Source: Ananas comosus (lineage: Eukaryota > Streptophyta > Magnoliopsida > Poales > Bromeliaceae). From it: 64,000 nt of DNA. Of this stretch, positions 33,707-44,792 are shown piece by piece. The notes beneath the pieces were generated by a model that was not told the DNA's origin, made no database searches, and saw only the letters and a list, made by a program, of their open reading frames with translations. Every line of letters starts with the position of its first letter. The first letter of the stretch is position 1. The DNA is taken from contig NC_033633.1 of the NCBI RefSeq assembly GCF_001540865.1, positions 2,795,865-2,859,864 of the forward strand, given 5' to 3'. The position numbers and the translations under genes were made by a program.

Positions 33707-34582
33707 CTACTTATATATATAGAGAGCAAGGCTACTGTGCTATTAGGAGCACAACAGCCCTTGTGTTCCTAACTTAATTTCTAACCACCTATCAAATTTG
33801 ATGGGTGGCTAGAATAAAAGAGAAAAGAAGCACAGCAACCTTTTTGTTCCTAACTTTCTAACCATCCATTAAGTTTGATGAAACTTTGAAATATAAAGAA
33901 ATTTATTATTTTTTCCCTAATAAATCAGATAAGTGTCGTACATATATAGATTGATTTATACAATACATTTTGATACATAAGTTGGTATAGTATACCCATA
34001 AAAGAATTCCAAAACATTTCTTTATAACAAAAAAAAAAAAAAAAAAATTCTGCAATGCGAATCTTCTTGTTATCTCTTTGCCACCAAAGTCCCCATCTCT
34101 CTCCAAAATAAGAATTAGTGAAGGATAAGAAACCCCACAAAACGTTAGTTCACGTCTCCTCTGCTCCCTCTACAGTGAAATTTAAAGGAAAAGAATACAA
34201 ATTCTCGCTAGAGTGAAAAAAAAAAAAAAAAAAGTTGCCCATTAAGAGGTGTTCTTGCTCTTGCAAGTTGATATAATGCTACATGGGCCTTTGAAAAGTG
34301 CTCCATAATATTATGAATGACTGAGCATTTTATATATTATTATTGTTTATAGTTAATATATAGTTAATTTATTTTTTATACTTGTCATTTAGCATAATAT
34401 CAATATCATACTAACCACGCATGACGCATCTCTTCATCTAAGAGCCAAAAATTTAAAAGCACCCAACGCTTAGTACTACTAATAGTATAGTAGCATAATT
34501 ATATGAGAAATACTTCAATACACTGGCTCATTTAAGTTTAACCATTTATTTTTTGAGGATATAATTGACTTTTAAACATTAG
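33707..34582. other. Intergenic DNA, no gene seen
   Basis: Holds a decayed inverted-repeat-like stretch (33725-33860, with GGAGCACAAC...TGTTCCTAACT repeated) and two A runs (34028-34047, 34218-34235). The T/A-run ORFs here are spurious. Confidence 0.5.
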
Positions 34583-34817
34583 GGCTACTATACTCTTATG
34601 AGTGTGTATATATATATATATAGACCCTTTTGTACTTATAAGTTTTCAACCGTTGGATGATAGCAGTCTCCAATTTGGATGATAGTGGTTCCCTAAGGTT
34701 GAGTGGTTGGGTGGTTGAATAATCTGATCTAATAGGCGGAAATGATTACAGGGATAGATTTAACGGTCGAAAACCTATGAGTACAAAATAGTTTATACTC
34801 ATAAAAGTATAGTAGCC
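34583..34817. mobile_element. MITE, GGCTACTATAC termini
   Basis: The left end GGCTACTATACTCTTATGAG and the right end CTCATAAAAGTATAGTAGCC are inverted copies, with further pairing inside (TTTTCAACCGTT against AACGGTCGAAAA). About 235 bp, no ORF. The superfamily is not determined because no clear target duplication is visible. Confidence 0.75.
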
Positions 34818-36598
34818 AGACCCTATGTGTGTGTGTGCGCGCTAACTCAATAATAATATTTTTTGAATTGTGAGTTCATCGGCAAACTCCTAAATGAGAT
34901 TGTGTTGAGATAGTTTGGTGAGCTGTATGATTCACTCTGCACTCAAATCTAAGAGACTTAGTCCAACATAGAAGTTTTCTATTTGAATCTTAGCGCGCAC
35001 TATATTAGACATAAACAGGCAAACTAATAAGGGAGAATAAGATGCATCTCATCCAAGATTTTTTTCTCTTATATTTTTGGGTGCCTTTTGAGATTCATAA
35101 AGCATGATGGTATATGGCAAAGTTAGCTAAAAGCTTGATGGTTAGTATCATGGGGTCCTAATTTTGAAACCTTGGTTGCTTTACAATAATTCTAGCTGAG
35201 TTCATTTCTTAAAAAAAAATGAATCAAGCGATAATTACTACACTTCTCTTTGGAAAAAGAGAGAGTAAATTACACTATATATAGGCCACTAGCTGGTACG
35301 TATTAATTGTTGAGTTTTGTTTCAAGTGATCTAACCTCAATTTGCTATTACTATATTATTAAACTTAAATATACATTTTAAATAAGCTATTCATTGAAGT
35401 CAATTTAATATTCGTAATGAAAAGAGGACGTGTGTAATAGTTGCCTCAATTGCCACGTTAACAATACAATATTATCGGTACATTTCAAAATATGATATAT
35501 ATTTTATATCTATTCTATGTAAGAATCATTAATTCTTTATTTATCACATCAAATTTTTTCACTTTTACTAAAAATTATTTTAATTTTTATAAAATCTAGA
35601 ATGAAAGGTGTAAACCCTATATCTCAATTTAGAATGTATAAACAGTATTTTTCTTATCATTAATAGTCAAATCAACTATTTCGTCATTGTCATCTTATCT
35701 ATGGGAGATGATGTGTTTCCCTGTTAGGAAATTCAACAAAGCTATACAATAATTAAAAATAGAAATTAAAATTCAGTGACTCAACTGTAATAAATTAAAA
35801 TTCAATAACACTAATAAAACTTAACATAAGTTCTGACACAATTATTTATCCAAATAGAAAAATTACAATGAAAAACATAAGCACTCAGAATTTGGATCCC
35901 CTCCTTAATTACCATAAGATTTCATAATAGTTCCTAAACCTTTTAATTATTATCTAATTTATCATAATTCCCATTGTCGTTTGAAAAGTTTTAATTCGAA
36001 TAATATATAGCTCTAAAAAGTTTAATTAAATTCTCCTCCATAATAATTTAGATATTACATTACAATAGAATATGAAAATTATTTTGAACAATATTAGATC
36101 ATGTGATTTAACGGAATAAACTTTTGGGAGCGTTCTCGTCCAATTCAAGTTCGTATAGGGCCAAGGGTGTGACATATCTATTGTAACCATATTTAATTTA
36201 GCAGCTTAAAGACAACATGCATGTTTGGAATTTTACTAGTATATAGGAATCATATATATATATATGTCAATTACTATTTTATGTAGAACTAATCTTTCAT
36301 GTGAATTCCTAGCATTTTTTTAAAAAAATTTTGGGCCATTGATCTCTCTCTTCTTTTACATATGAATATGTCGATTCTCTTTTGATCCTAAGCTTTTGGT
36401 CTTCAAGCATTGCGCCAAATAACTTTCGACTATTTTAACATCTGAATTCATAACGTTGGACCCTGACGTTCTTGTCGAGTCCAAATTAGATCACAGATGT
36501 AGATCCGAATTACCACACAATGTGAGATTCTAAAGATGACTCCTACGGGTTCAAGCCCGCACCACCCGCCCAAAATGCTTAAACCCAGGTTTTTTTTA
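34818..36598. other. AT-rich intergenic DNA, no gene seen
   Basis: No coding sequence is recognised. Short phrases shared with TRIM families (for example TTGTCGAGTCCAAATTAGAT near 36470) appear at the right edge, perhaps a fragment of another copy. Confidence 0.5.
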
Positions 36599-36955
36599 CT
36601 GTGACGATCCGACCCACTAGCAATAATAACTCGTTGGCCCCAAAATGTTTAAGCCCAGTTATTATTACTAATATGTACGGCGTAGGCGATGTGAGATTCT
36701 CGATGTGGCTCCTATGGATTCAAGAGGTCACTTGGTGCTGCATAGCACTTGGCTCTCACATTTTCTACTGGTATTCAGCTCTGATACCAATTGTGACGAC
36801 CCGATCAGCTAACAAAAATAACTCGTTCGGCCCAAACCACCGGCCCAAAATGCTTGAACCCACTTCTTATTACTAGCATGCAGGTCTCATATATTCTAAT
36901 TAGAATCACTTTTTCACTCGATGTGTGACTATTGAGGCATTACATATATATCTAT
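36599..36955 (-). mobile_element. TRIM retrotransposon D
   Basis: On the minus strand the 5' LTR (36955-36792, TGTAATGCC ... CGGGTCGTCACA) is followed by a primer site readable on the plus strand as GCTCTGATACCAA (36778-36790), i.e. TTGGTATCAGAGC, an exact match to the initiator tRNA-Met site. A second LTR-like unit starts TGTGACGATCCGACCC at about 36599. The interior is only about 100-130 bp. Confidence 0.75.
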
Positions 36956-37907
36956 TACTTTATATTAGCATCACATGATGTGAACAAGTGATAATATCAT
37001 CTTAATATGATATTTGTTCCCTTTATTAGTTTTGCACCAAACATGATCCACTCTTCGTACAAAAGGTTATTATCCAAACTTATTGGTTCTCTAAAAGCTT
37101 TTATTGATACATATCATTCATGTAATTGACTTGACAATGATCGAGCTGTCCAAGTTAACATGATTGAAATTTTTATAGAGACCCCCTAATGTGACACTTC
37201 CATGTGACAAATCCAACAATTAATTAATTTTCACATGATTTTTCTTTAAAAACAATTAAAATGAAGCAATATCCAACTATTAAATCAAAGAAAAAGAATA
37301 AAAATCTTCTAGGTAGTGATAGTAGGGAGACTATGTGTGTATATTCTAGGGGTTGTCAATTGTCCACGCTAATTAGCAATCTAACACAATTGAATTTTTT
37401 TTTTTTTAAAAAAAAAAGAAAAACACATATTACTTTAAAAAAAATGGGTGCAAGTTTATCTAAAACCACATTAATAATAGGCTATAATGGAGAAAATCTC
37501 TCTATAAATATCTTCTTTGGTATTTTTCTCTCTCTCTATATTTTGTGAAAACCTCTATTTTGCCTTCTTAAATTTATTCGAAGTTATACTATTTGACCCA
37601 TTTCTATTTCTATGTTGTCTCTATTGTATGCATAAATTGTGCAATATAGTCAAGTAACTCAGTGAAATACTCATTTTTCCTTGGAAATAGTGGAAATGGG
37701 GAAGGGTATTTTATGTTTCCTCACATATTAAGTAATGCTATGAAAAAGATTTTCTTATTATTTACTAATTAACTTTTCTTTTTTCATCATTTCTAAGAGT
37801 AAAATGATTATATCAGTAGTTGCCCAATTTTACTATACAATATATGCACAAGACATTAAGAAATAGTAACAATGCACGATTAACTACTACGATTTTGAAT
37901 TTCTTTA
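36956..37907. other. Intergenic DNA
   Basis: No gene is seen. The segment 37480-37580 (GAGAAAATCTCTCTATAAAT to TTTGCCTTCTTAAA) resembles one arm of the TIR element at 43702-44164 and is probably a truncated copy. Confidence 0.5.
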
Positions 37908-37966
37908 TTTGAGAGATAGGTAGCGTGCTACCTGCTTCATTCATTAGGTAAATGAATTTAGTTACA
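37908..37966 (-). mobile_element. SINE fragment (3' end), copy 4
   Basis: TTTGAGAGATAGGTAGCGTGC is the reverse complement of the 3' end of the SINE family at 23517. Similarity fades after about 60 bp, so this is 5'-truncated or decayed. Confidence 0.55.
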
Positions 37967-39015
37967 TAGGATGAGGCAGTTAGGGCCTCAGAAGGTGACG
38001 GAATAAAAGAAACAGAAACTTAAAAGAATAAAATAAAATTCGAGCGAGAAAGATGTAGGTACATACTTAAAATTAAGTCATGGAGGTTAAGAGCAAAAAT
38101 AAATATTTATAGAGAGGTATTTATGGGATCTTCATCACATATTGGCTTTTGCATGTTTGACACATCTCATTCCTCTCTATTTCTCATTTCATTAAAATTT
38201 ATAGCATTTCCATCTCTTTCCCTTCTCTTTGTAACCAAATCCTCTTCCCTGTTTACCCTAACTACCACAATATTCATTTAAATATCATTCAAATTTCTTT
38301 CTTAGTATCTAAACTTTATGAGTGATGTTCATACCAAAAAAAATGTATACATACCACATTATATATAATTCGTATCTAATATAATATATCTAAAACTATG
38401 GAATTTGAAAACCGTGCATGAAGCCACCCCATTCCTTTTTATAAAAAATATAAATTTTATTAAGAGAATTTGTAAACGACATGAAGTTTTAAACTTTTTC
38501 ATTTAGCGAAATGATAAGCAACCCTTGGCGAAGGAAAAAATTTACTGATAAGCATCCCTCAGTGAACAGGTGAGTTGATCGATCACTGATTTAAATAACA
38601 TACCGGGCGTCTTCATCACTTAAGAAAATATATATTTTCTCCCCTCAACCTCAAGGTTAGAGTACATAAACTGAACATTAGTTTCTTTTTTTTCTTCAAT
38701 CCTTCTCTTAATTCCTTTTCTCTTGCATTTTCTTGATTTGATATATATTATTTATTAAATTTTACTCAACAATTAAATAAATATGATATTAGCTAAAATA
38801 AATATTTTAAATAAATAGATGAAAGTTTTTACTATATTTAACCTATAAAATATTATGGATCAAGAATATTTAAAAATATCTTAAATTATTTGAGGAAAAA
38901 AATATTCGAAATCTATAGTTGAGTTTATCATTATGATCACTATTTTTTTGTTCGCATAGATATAAACTTGTTGGTCGATTCTCATACTTTGTATTGGTGA
39001 CCTGGTTGGTGGTTT

Positions 39016-39017
<2 letters not shown>
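37967..39017. other. AT-rich intergenic DNA, no gene seen
   Basis: No coding or RNA gene signal and no element ends recognised. Confidence 0.55.

Positions 39018-39062
<45 letters not shown>
39018..39062. repeat. (AT)n microsatellite
   Basis: About 22 AT units. It produces a spurious Ile-Tyr repeat frame on the minus strand. An ambiguous base N follows at 39170. Confidence 0.98.
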
Positions 39063-39064
<2 letters not shown>

Positions 39065-39454
39065 TTCTTCACAAATTAAGCTAGTGAGCAACTCTATCTA
39101 TGCATGTAAATAATATTAGTGTGCGTTTGCATCAAAGATAAGAGTAGCCAAACCATGTCACAATTTGTGNCCTCCCATTTATGAAATGGAAGTCCATGTA
39201 GATTTAGGTGCATGCACGGTTGTTAGCAAAGGCAAAGTGTAGTACTACTTCTTTTATGAATGACATGGCAAAATCACAAAGTATGGGTGGGGTGGAACCC
39301 ATGCATGATGGATTAGGCCACAAGAGGGAGATGCAACAATGATAGGAAGGTGTAATGCTTTTTTATGGTTGGCCAAAGTGATAACAAGCAACAAAAGAGG
39401 AGCAAATTTTAGTGGGGGGTAGGAGAATTTTCTCCCGCATATAGTTCTTCAATT

Positions 39455-39612
39455 TCCCACAAATGATGCTGAAAAATTATAAAATTTAGTTTCTAAATAC
39501 TTTCAGTAGTGTAGATCAAGTTTAACGGAGCCGATCGTCAATTTAGAAGCCGCATCATTGTAAACAACTTGGTAGCACGGAGGCCTCCGTGCTACCGATA
39601 GTATACCAGCCT

Positions 39613-39674
<62 letters not shown>
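39455..39674. mobile_element. Half copy of a long-TIR MITE, followed by (CT)n(AT)n
   Basis: 39455-39613 matches the right half of the complete element at 50350-50882 (GTGTAGATCAAGTTTAACGG and onward). It contains the perfect 26-base palindrome GGTAGCACGGAGG/CCTCCGTGCTACC (39571-39596). The left half is missing. A (CT)16 then (AT)n tract (39616-39674) follows directly. Confidence 0.7.
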
Positions 39675-39678
<4 letters not shown>

Positions 39679-40030
39679 AGGGCATAATTTGAGACTACGT
39701 TGTTAAAACTGGTTTCTTTTATATTTTGAAAGACTCGATGAATCTAAATGCGCTTTCAATCTCTCCTCTTCCGATGCTATAAAACTGACTAGCAATCGCC
39801 ATCTGATAAGAAATACATAAATCATATGCTTCTTTGGCAGTAATAACTATTATAATTTTATAGCATTGGAGAATAAAAGATTGAAGGTGCAGCTCACATG
39901 TTTTTTGGGCGATAGTTATACCACTGTAATTTTATAATATTAGATGAGAAAAAATTGAAAGCGCTTTTGAATTTTTTTGATCTTACAAAGTATGAAAACA
40001 GATACTTTTGACAGTACAATTCCAAACTAG
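39675..40030. other. Intergenic DNA, no gene seen
   Basis: Contains a repeated phrase (TTTATAGCATTGGAGAATAAA and TTTATAATATTAGATGAGAAA), likely diverged repeat arms. No gene. Confidence 0.45.
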
Positions 40031-40038
40031 GTCTAGAT

Positions 40039-40398
40039 TACGGCTGTTAACGAGCCAAACACGAGCGAGCTAGAATGGGTTGAACACGAGCTAACTCATT
40101 AAAATATCAAGCTGAAAATCCAGCTCGTGTTCGACTTATTTGTTAACAAGTCAAAAACGAGCTGGCTTGTGAAAGACAAGTTAGATTGCCAGCTGGCTTG
40201 TGAAAATTAGAATCTTTATCTAATAATTAAAATTTATAAAATATATATAGGTCATTTTATAGTTGGGTTGACCTAAAATCCAAATAAGAGAAATTCAATT
40301 TGTATTCGGTTCGTTTATTAAAGGAATGACCAATGTGGAGCTCATTTCGAGCCGAGCATTATCTGGTTCGCGAACAACGAACTTGATTGTCAACCCTA
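40039..40398. mobile_element. hAT-type miniature element
   Basis: Ends TACGGCTGTTAACGAGCC and TTGTCAACCCTA are imperfect inverted repeats. A perfect 8-bp duplication GTCTAGAT (40031-40038 and 40399-40406) flanks it, as expected of hAT. The arms repeat CGAGC/GAGCT motifs. No ORF. Confidence 0.75.
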
Positions 40399-40749
40399 GT
40401 CTAGATTAACTGCATTCAACTAAGGCCTAATAAAAATGTACTTGAACCCTAGAAAATTTGGACCTTAGCAAGTCGACTAAGCACTTTGTAGATTACATGT
40501 GATGGACTAGCAAATTGGATTTGAGGTCCAATATTCCAATCTTCACATGAAAATCAAATGAAACAAGTTATGTGAGTTTGATTGACTAAAATGATCAGTC
40601 ATTCTGACATTCTTTTTCTCTAACTTTTAAATTTTAGATATCTATATATATCAAATACGTTTTTTTCCTAAATTTTTTTTTTTTTGCATGGAACACAACA
40701 AACAGTTCTTCAGCTTAGTTTTCCTACTAAGAAGAGTTACTATTTGACA

Positions 40750-40974
40750 CCGACCGTGCCTAGAGCAAGTGGCAAAGGTCTTGGTGGTTGGTACTCGAAA
40801 CCCAAGTTCGAATCCTAGTTGATTCACATTTCTTTATTTCTAAATGAAATAAAACGAAACGAATAGTGTGCTACCTATCTCTCTCTCAAAAAAAAAAAAA
40901 AAAAACACTCTGGTGGATTAGATACAAAAAAAATAAACAAAGCGGATAGCGTACTATCTATCTCTCAAAAAAAA
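40750..40974 (+). mobile_element. tRNA-derived SINE, copy 2, with a doubled tail
   Basis: It carries the same A and B boxes (GTGGCAAAGG, AAGTTCGAATCC) as copy 1. After a first A tail (about 40888-40906) it contains a second 3'-end unit (AAGCGGATAGCGTACTATCT, then A run). The duplication AGTTACTATTTGACA (40735-40749 and 40975-40989) flanks the whole composite, so both units entered in one event or the tail expanded afterwards. Confidence 0.8.
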
Positions 40975-41098
40975 AGTTACTATTTGACATTTTGCTCATT
41001 TAATGACTTTTCAAAACCCATATCTGACTTAAAGACAAGAAAAAATAAAAAATAAAAAATTGCTAGTCAAGTTTGATTATTTGCGGCCTAACATATAG

Positions 41099-41290
41099 AG
41101 AAAGTAACATTATCTGTACAATTACAATCTAAGTGTGAAATTTACACCCAAAGCTTTTTATGTTTGCGATTTGTTGACCAGTCTTATAATTATTATTATT
41201 GTAGCTAATTAAAAATCAAAAGAGTTTTTTAAACTCAATGGTGTAAAATTTACACTCCTGTATAGGATGTATATGTAGCAATTTTTATAA
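41099..41290. mobile_element. Fold-back MITE, relative of 19778-19958
   Basis: GTGTGAAATTTACACCC near the left is mirrored by GGTGTAAAATTTACACTCC near the right. The outer arms AACATTATCTGTACA and TGTATATGTAGCAATTT pair partly. Boundaries approximate. Confidence 0.5.
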
Positions 41291-41342
41291 AGAAATTAAT
41301 AATCCTCCTTTATCAGGAAAAGTAGTGTATCTAATTCTATAT

Positions 41343-41720
41343 AGGATAAATCGCACATTTGGTCCTCAAATTGAGGAAGGTGACCATTTAGGTCTCAAAC
41401 TTTAATTTGTAGTATTTTCGGACTCCAACTTTTAAAATTATTATAATCATGTCGTATAACCTAATTTAGTTAAACTAAATATCAACGTATCGCTAACAAA
41501 GAAGAGATGTAGCAGGATTGTGATTAATGATACATCAATAAATAAGATGTCACATTACTTTTACATCAATGGTACGTCAATATTTAACTAACTAAATTGA
41601 ATTGTGAGATTTGATAGTAATAACTTTGAAAATTTAAGCTAAAAACTACAATAAACTAAAAGTTGAGGATCAAAATAGCACCGACCTCACAATTTGAGAA
41701 TCAAAAGTGTAATTTACCCT
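41343..41720. mobile_element. TIR element, about 378 bp
   Basis: The left end AGGATAAATCGCACATTTGG, then TCCTCAAATTGAGGAAGGTG, is mirrored by the right end (inverse AGGGTAAATTACACTTTTG, then CTCAAATTGTGAGGTCGGTG). TIRs are about 45 bp. No ORF. Confidence 0.7.
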
Positions 41721-41858
41721 TTTGTATATATAATTCCATCTATTTTTGCCAAAGATTTGAGAACCCAAAACAAAATTTGATGACATTTTCTTCTCTCTCT
41801 CTATCAAAAAAAAAAGAAGAAACAAAAGAAATACAAAAGAAAATGATTATGGCATTTT

Positions 41859-41859
<1 letters not shown>

Positions 41860-41902
<43 letters not shown>
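41860..41902. repeat. (TC)n microsatellite
   Basis: About 20 TC units followed by (AAAAG)n at 41911-41941. Confidence 0.95.
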
Positions 41903-42076
41903 AAATCAAAAAAAAAGAAAAGAAAAGAAAAGAAAAGAAAAGGATGATGGCATTTTCAACAGAGCTGGTAGGCATCTTCCTTTGTCTCCATGACTCCCCA
42001 CTACCCACCCTTTTCCACCCAATTTGCATTTCCTAAATTCTTACCAATATTGGGGGGTCCCATGCATGTGACATTA

Positions 42077-42114
<38 letters not shown>
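42077..42114. repeat. (ATT)n microsatellite
   Basis: About 12 units of a TTA/ATT trinucleotide. Confidence 0.95.
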
Positions 42115-43701
42115 CAACCAATAAATATATTATGCATGAATTTTCTTATCCTTAATTAAAAACATGTATATATCATGTTAGTTTCATCAAAAGGCATGTG
42201 GACTAGTCAAAGGAATTCTCAAGATTTTATTTATTTATTTTTATTAGCACTGCTTGTGATACATAACTTGGTCGTTATTTCTGTTCTAAGTTTCTAGGCC
42301 GTAAACTCAGGTCCAATCCAAAAACTTAAACTAATAAGTAGAGAAAAAAATTCTTTACATTATTATATACAGATCAAAATTCTAATTTGTATGTAATATA
42401 AATCTTATATTTTTAACCTCCATGACACCAGTTTAATTAATTTCATGAGATGAATAAGCCATGAAGAAAATTCTTTCATGTGTATTAAAATTTGTATATT
42501 TACTGCAGAGAATTATTAGGTTGGAAAATGGAAATGAGACCATGGTATATATAAATTTAGTGACAAGGGCCTGTGTATAGAAATTGAGGGAGATGTGGAC
42601 AAAGAGAGATAAATTGTACATTGTACCAAACAACAAGTAAACTTTAATTTATCCTCCTGTTGTTTAGCGCATTTTTTCTTACTTTAATGATTCACAAAAT
42701 TATATTTTTATAATTTTATTGTCTTACTTTTGTTTTTCGTAAGAACTCACATTTTAAACAGAGTAAACATGATAATAAAGTGACAATTTTTACAAACTTA
42801 GTATGGTCAAGTACTGGTTATAAAATAATAAAATACTAGATTATAATATAAAGTAATTTTTAAAAAATATCACTGTGTTATCTTCTATAACTTGGGTTTA
42901 AATGTAATTTTTTAAACCATGGGAGAACAAAATAAAATTACATTATGCATGGTCCGTTTTGGATCGAGGCCCATTGAATGCTACTAGGCAAAATTAAATT
43001 GGGAGGAACGTATTTGGAAATAGACTTTTCAATTTTTCGATGGAACATAGAATATATATTATAATCGACTCATTATAAAATACAGAACATACTATTATAT
43101 ATAAAAATAAATATGCACTGTTTTAAGACACGTAATATAATATTTCTATAATTCCAACTGTTAAATATAAAAATATCATTCTTTATTAGTTTAGGTTTTT
43201 GAAAAATAACAGTCATCATATTCTTTAAACTAGTATCAAAGCAAAAGGTTCTAAGTTCGAGTCATATCAGACTTCTAATATAATTGGTTTTTTCCCTTTT
43301 AATTCAAGTTCACTTCATGAGCCTATTAAAAAGTTTCGAACATAACCCAACATTAGAAAGTTTCGAATCCAAACTTGACAGAGAGTGTTAAATATAAAAA
43401 TATTGTTATCTGTAAGCTTAAACTTTTAAGACCTGTTTGGTTTCTCCAAACAAATGTAGAAAACGGTTTTTTCAATTTTCCATGTGATTGGACTAAGGAA
43501 AAAACAAGCCTTATGAAAGAAAAAAAAAAAACCCAAAATTTATAACAATTAGTGTCTTTATTTTTAAAAAAATTGAAAAATAAAAATGTTAGTTTTCCCT
43601 GAAATATGAAAAAAAAATTATCGAAAATGCATATTTTCCTTCAAACGAAGCAAAAAATTAGAAAAAAAAAATGAAAATTTCTTTTTACACTTTTCCAAAA
43701 T
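42115..43701. other. AT-rich intergenic DNA, no gene seen
   Basis: Small ORFs here have no motif. Phrases such as AGTGTTAAATATAAAAATAT (43385) recall the repeats near 27060-28200. Confidence 0.5.
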
Positions 43702-44164
43702 AAGGCTAAATTATAGAAAATCTCTTTGTTAATACTCTTTTTTACTTTTGTCTATGTCATCCAAAAATCTCCACTTTACCTTCTTAAAAGATAAAAAATA
43801 TTCACAGAAAATACACTATGACAGAATGACCGAATTACCCCTCATCTTCTTCGGGGTGGGTGTGGATCGACGAAGAGGTGGGCCGGTGAGGGCGAGGGCG
43901 AAGGTGAGGCGGCGGAGGCAGGCAAGGGCATGTGTGTGGGCATGGATAGAGAGGTGGTTGAGGGCGAAGCGGTGCAGTCGAGAATGAGGAAGAAAAAAGA
44001 TTTCAGGAGTATTTTGGATATAAAAAATAAAATATAAACGGAATTCTAACGATGAGAATGAAAGTGAACATTTTTATTTTTTAAGATGGCAAATTGTAGA
44101 TTTTTTAATAACAAAAAAAATAAAAAACGGATATTGATAGCGAGGTTTTTCGTAATTTAGCTAA
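43702..44164. mobile_element. TIR element with a GC-rich captured-like core
   Basis: The left arm GGCTAAATTATAGAAAATCT (about 43702) is mirrored by the right arm (inverse AGCTAAATTACGAAAAACCT, at about 44164). Arms are AT-rich, but the core (43850-43975) is strongly GC-rich (GGTGAGGCGGCGGAGGCAGG) and frame-open on the plus strand, like a captured gene piece in a Pack-type element. The source gene is not recognised. Confidence 0.6.
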
Positions 44165-44333
44165 AACGAAATAATCCAAAAGGAAAAAAGCAATTGTTAC
44201 ACCTTGTATTTTATTCATTCATTCATCTTTGACAAAACCAAAACTCCAAAAAAAAAGAAAAAAAAAGAAAGAAAAACAAGAAACAACATCATTATTCAAC
44301 AGTAGCCACAACCCACCCTTCCCCCACCATTCC

Positions 44334-44411
44334 TGTATAAATCCAACCCAAAAGACGTGAAAGAGATGGAACCCCCCCCTCCCCCACTCCTCGTCCTCCT
44401 CTTTTTAATTC

Positions 44412-44451
<40 letters not shown>
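44334..44451 (+). promoter_or_regulatory. Core promoter and leader of the MIF gene
   Basis: TATAAAT (about 44335-44341) lies about 150 bp upstream of the ATG. A (CT)17 tract (44417-44451) and GATCTCGAACCC complete the leader. Start of transcription is expected near 44365-44370. Confidence 0.65.
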
Positions 44452-44453
<2 letters not shown>

Positions 44454-44489
44454 CTCGAACCCTAAATTCTCAAAAGAAAAGAGAAAATT

Positions 44490-44792
44490 ATGGGTCCGAA
44501 GCAGGAGCCCAAGAAGCCTCACTCCAACGGCTCGGCGGCGGCGGCGCGGAAGGCGGAGAAGGTGGTGCGGTACCGGGAGTGCCGGCGGAACCACGCGGCG
44601 AGCATCGGCGGGTACGCGGTGGACGGCTGCCGCGAGTTCATGGCCGCCGGCGAGGAGGGCACCCCCGCCGCCCTCCGCTGCGCCGCCTGCAGCTGCCACC
44701 GCAGCTTCCACAAGCGCGAGGTCGACCCCCCGCCTGACGCCGCCACCCCCTGCGACTGCTCCTCCGTCTCCACCCATTCCCGCCGATCGTGA
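44490..44792 (+). CDS. MIF: Mini zinc finger protein (MIF family)
   Basis: A single-exon gene of 100 residues. After a basic, Ala-rich N-terminus (1-25) it consists almost wholly of the ZF-HD dimerisation domain: [20 protein letters not shown] (26-45), then C47, and the cluster [15 protein letters not shown] (64-78). The potential zinc ligands C31, H35, C47, C64, C67, C69, H70 and H74 are present. There is no homeodomain, which separates MIFs from full ZF-HD proteins. In Arabidopsis, MIFs pair with ZF-HD factors and block their nuclear entry or DNA binding, affecting hormone responses and floral meristem termination; that role is inferred here. The start fits the family and follows the TATA box and CT-rich leader. 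The gene is very GC-rich against AT-rich surroundings. Which MIF paralogue it is cannot be decided. Confidence 0.95.
   Translation: MGPKQEPKKPHSNGSAAAARKAEKVVRYRECRRNHAASIGGYAVDGCREFMAAGEEGTPAALRCAACSCHRSFHKREVDPPPDAATPCDCSSVSTHSRRS

Noticed and set aside
38881..39072. Minus-strand frame with an Ile-Tyr repeat
   Set aside because: It is the translation of an (AT)n microsatellite.
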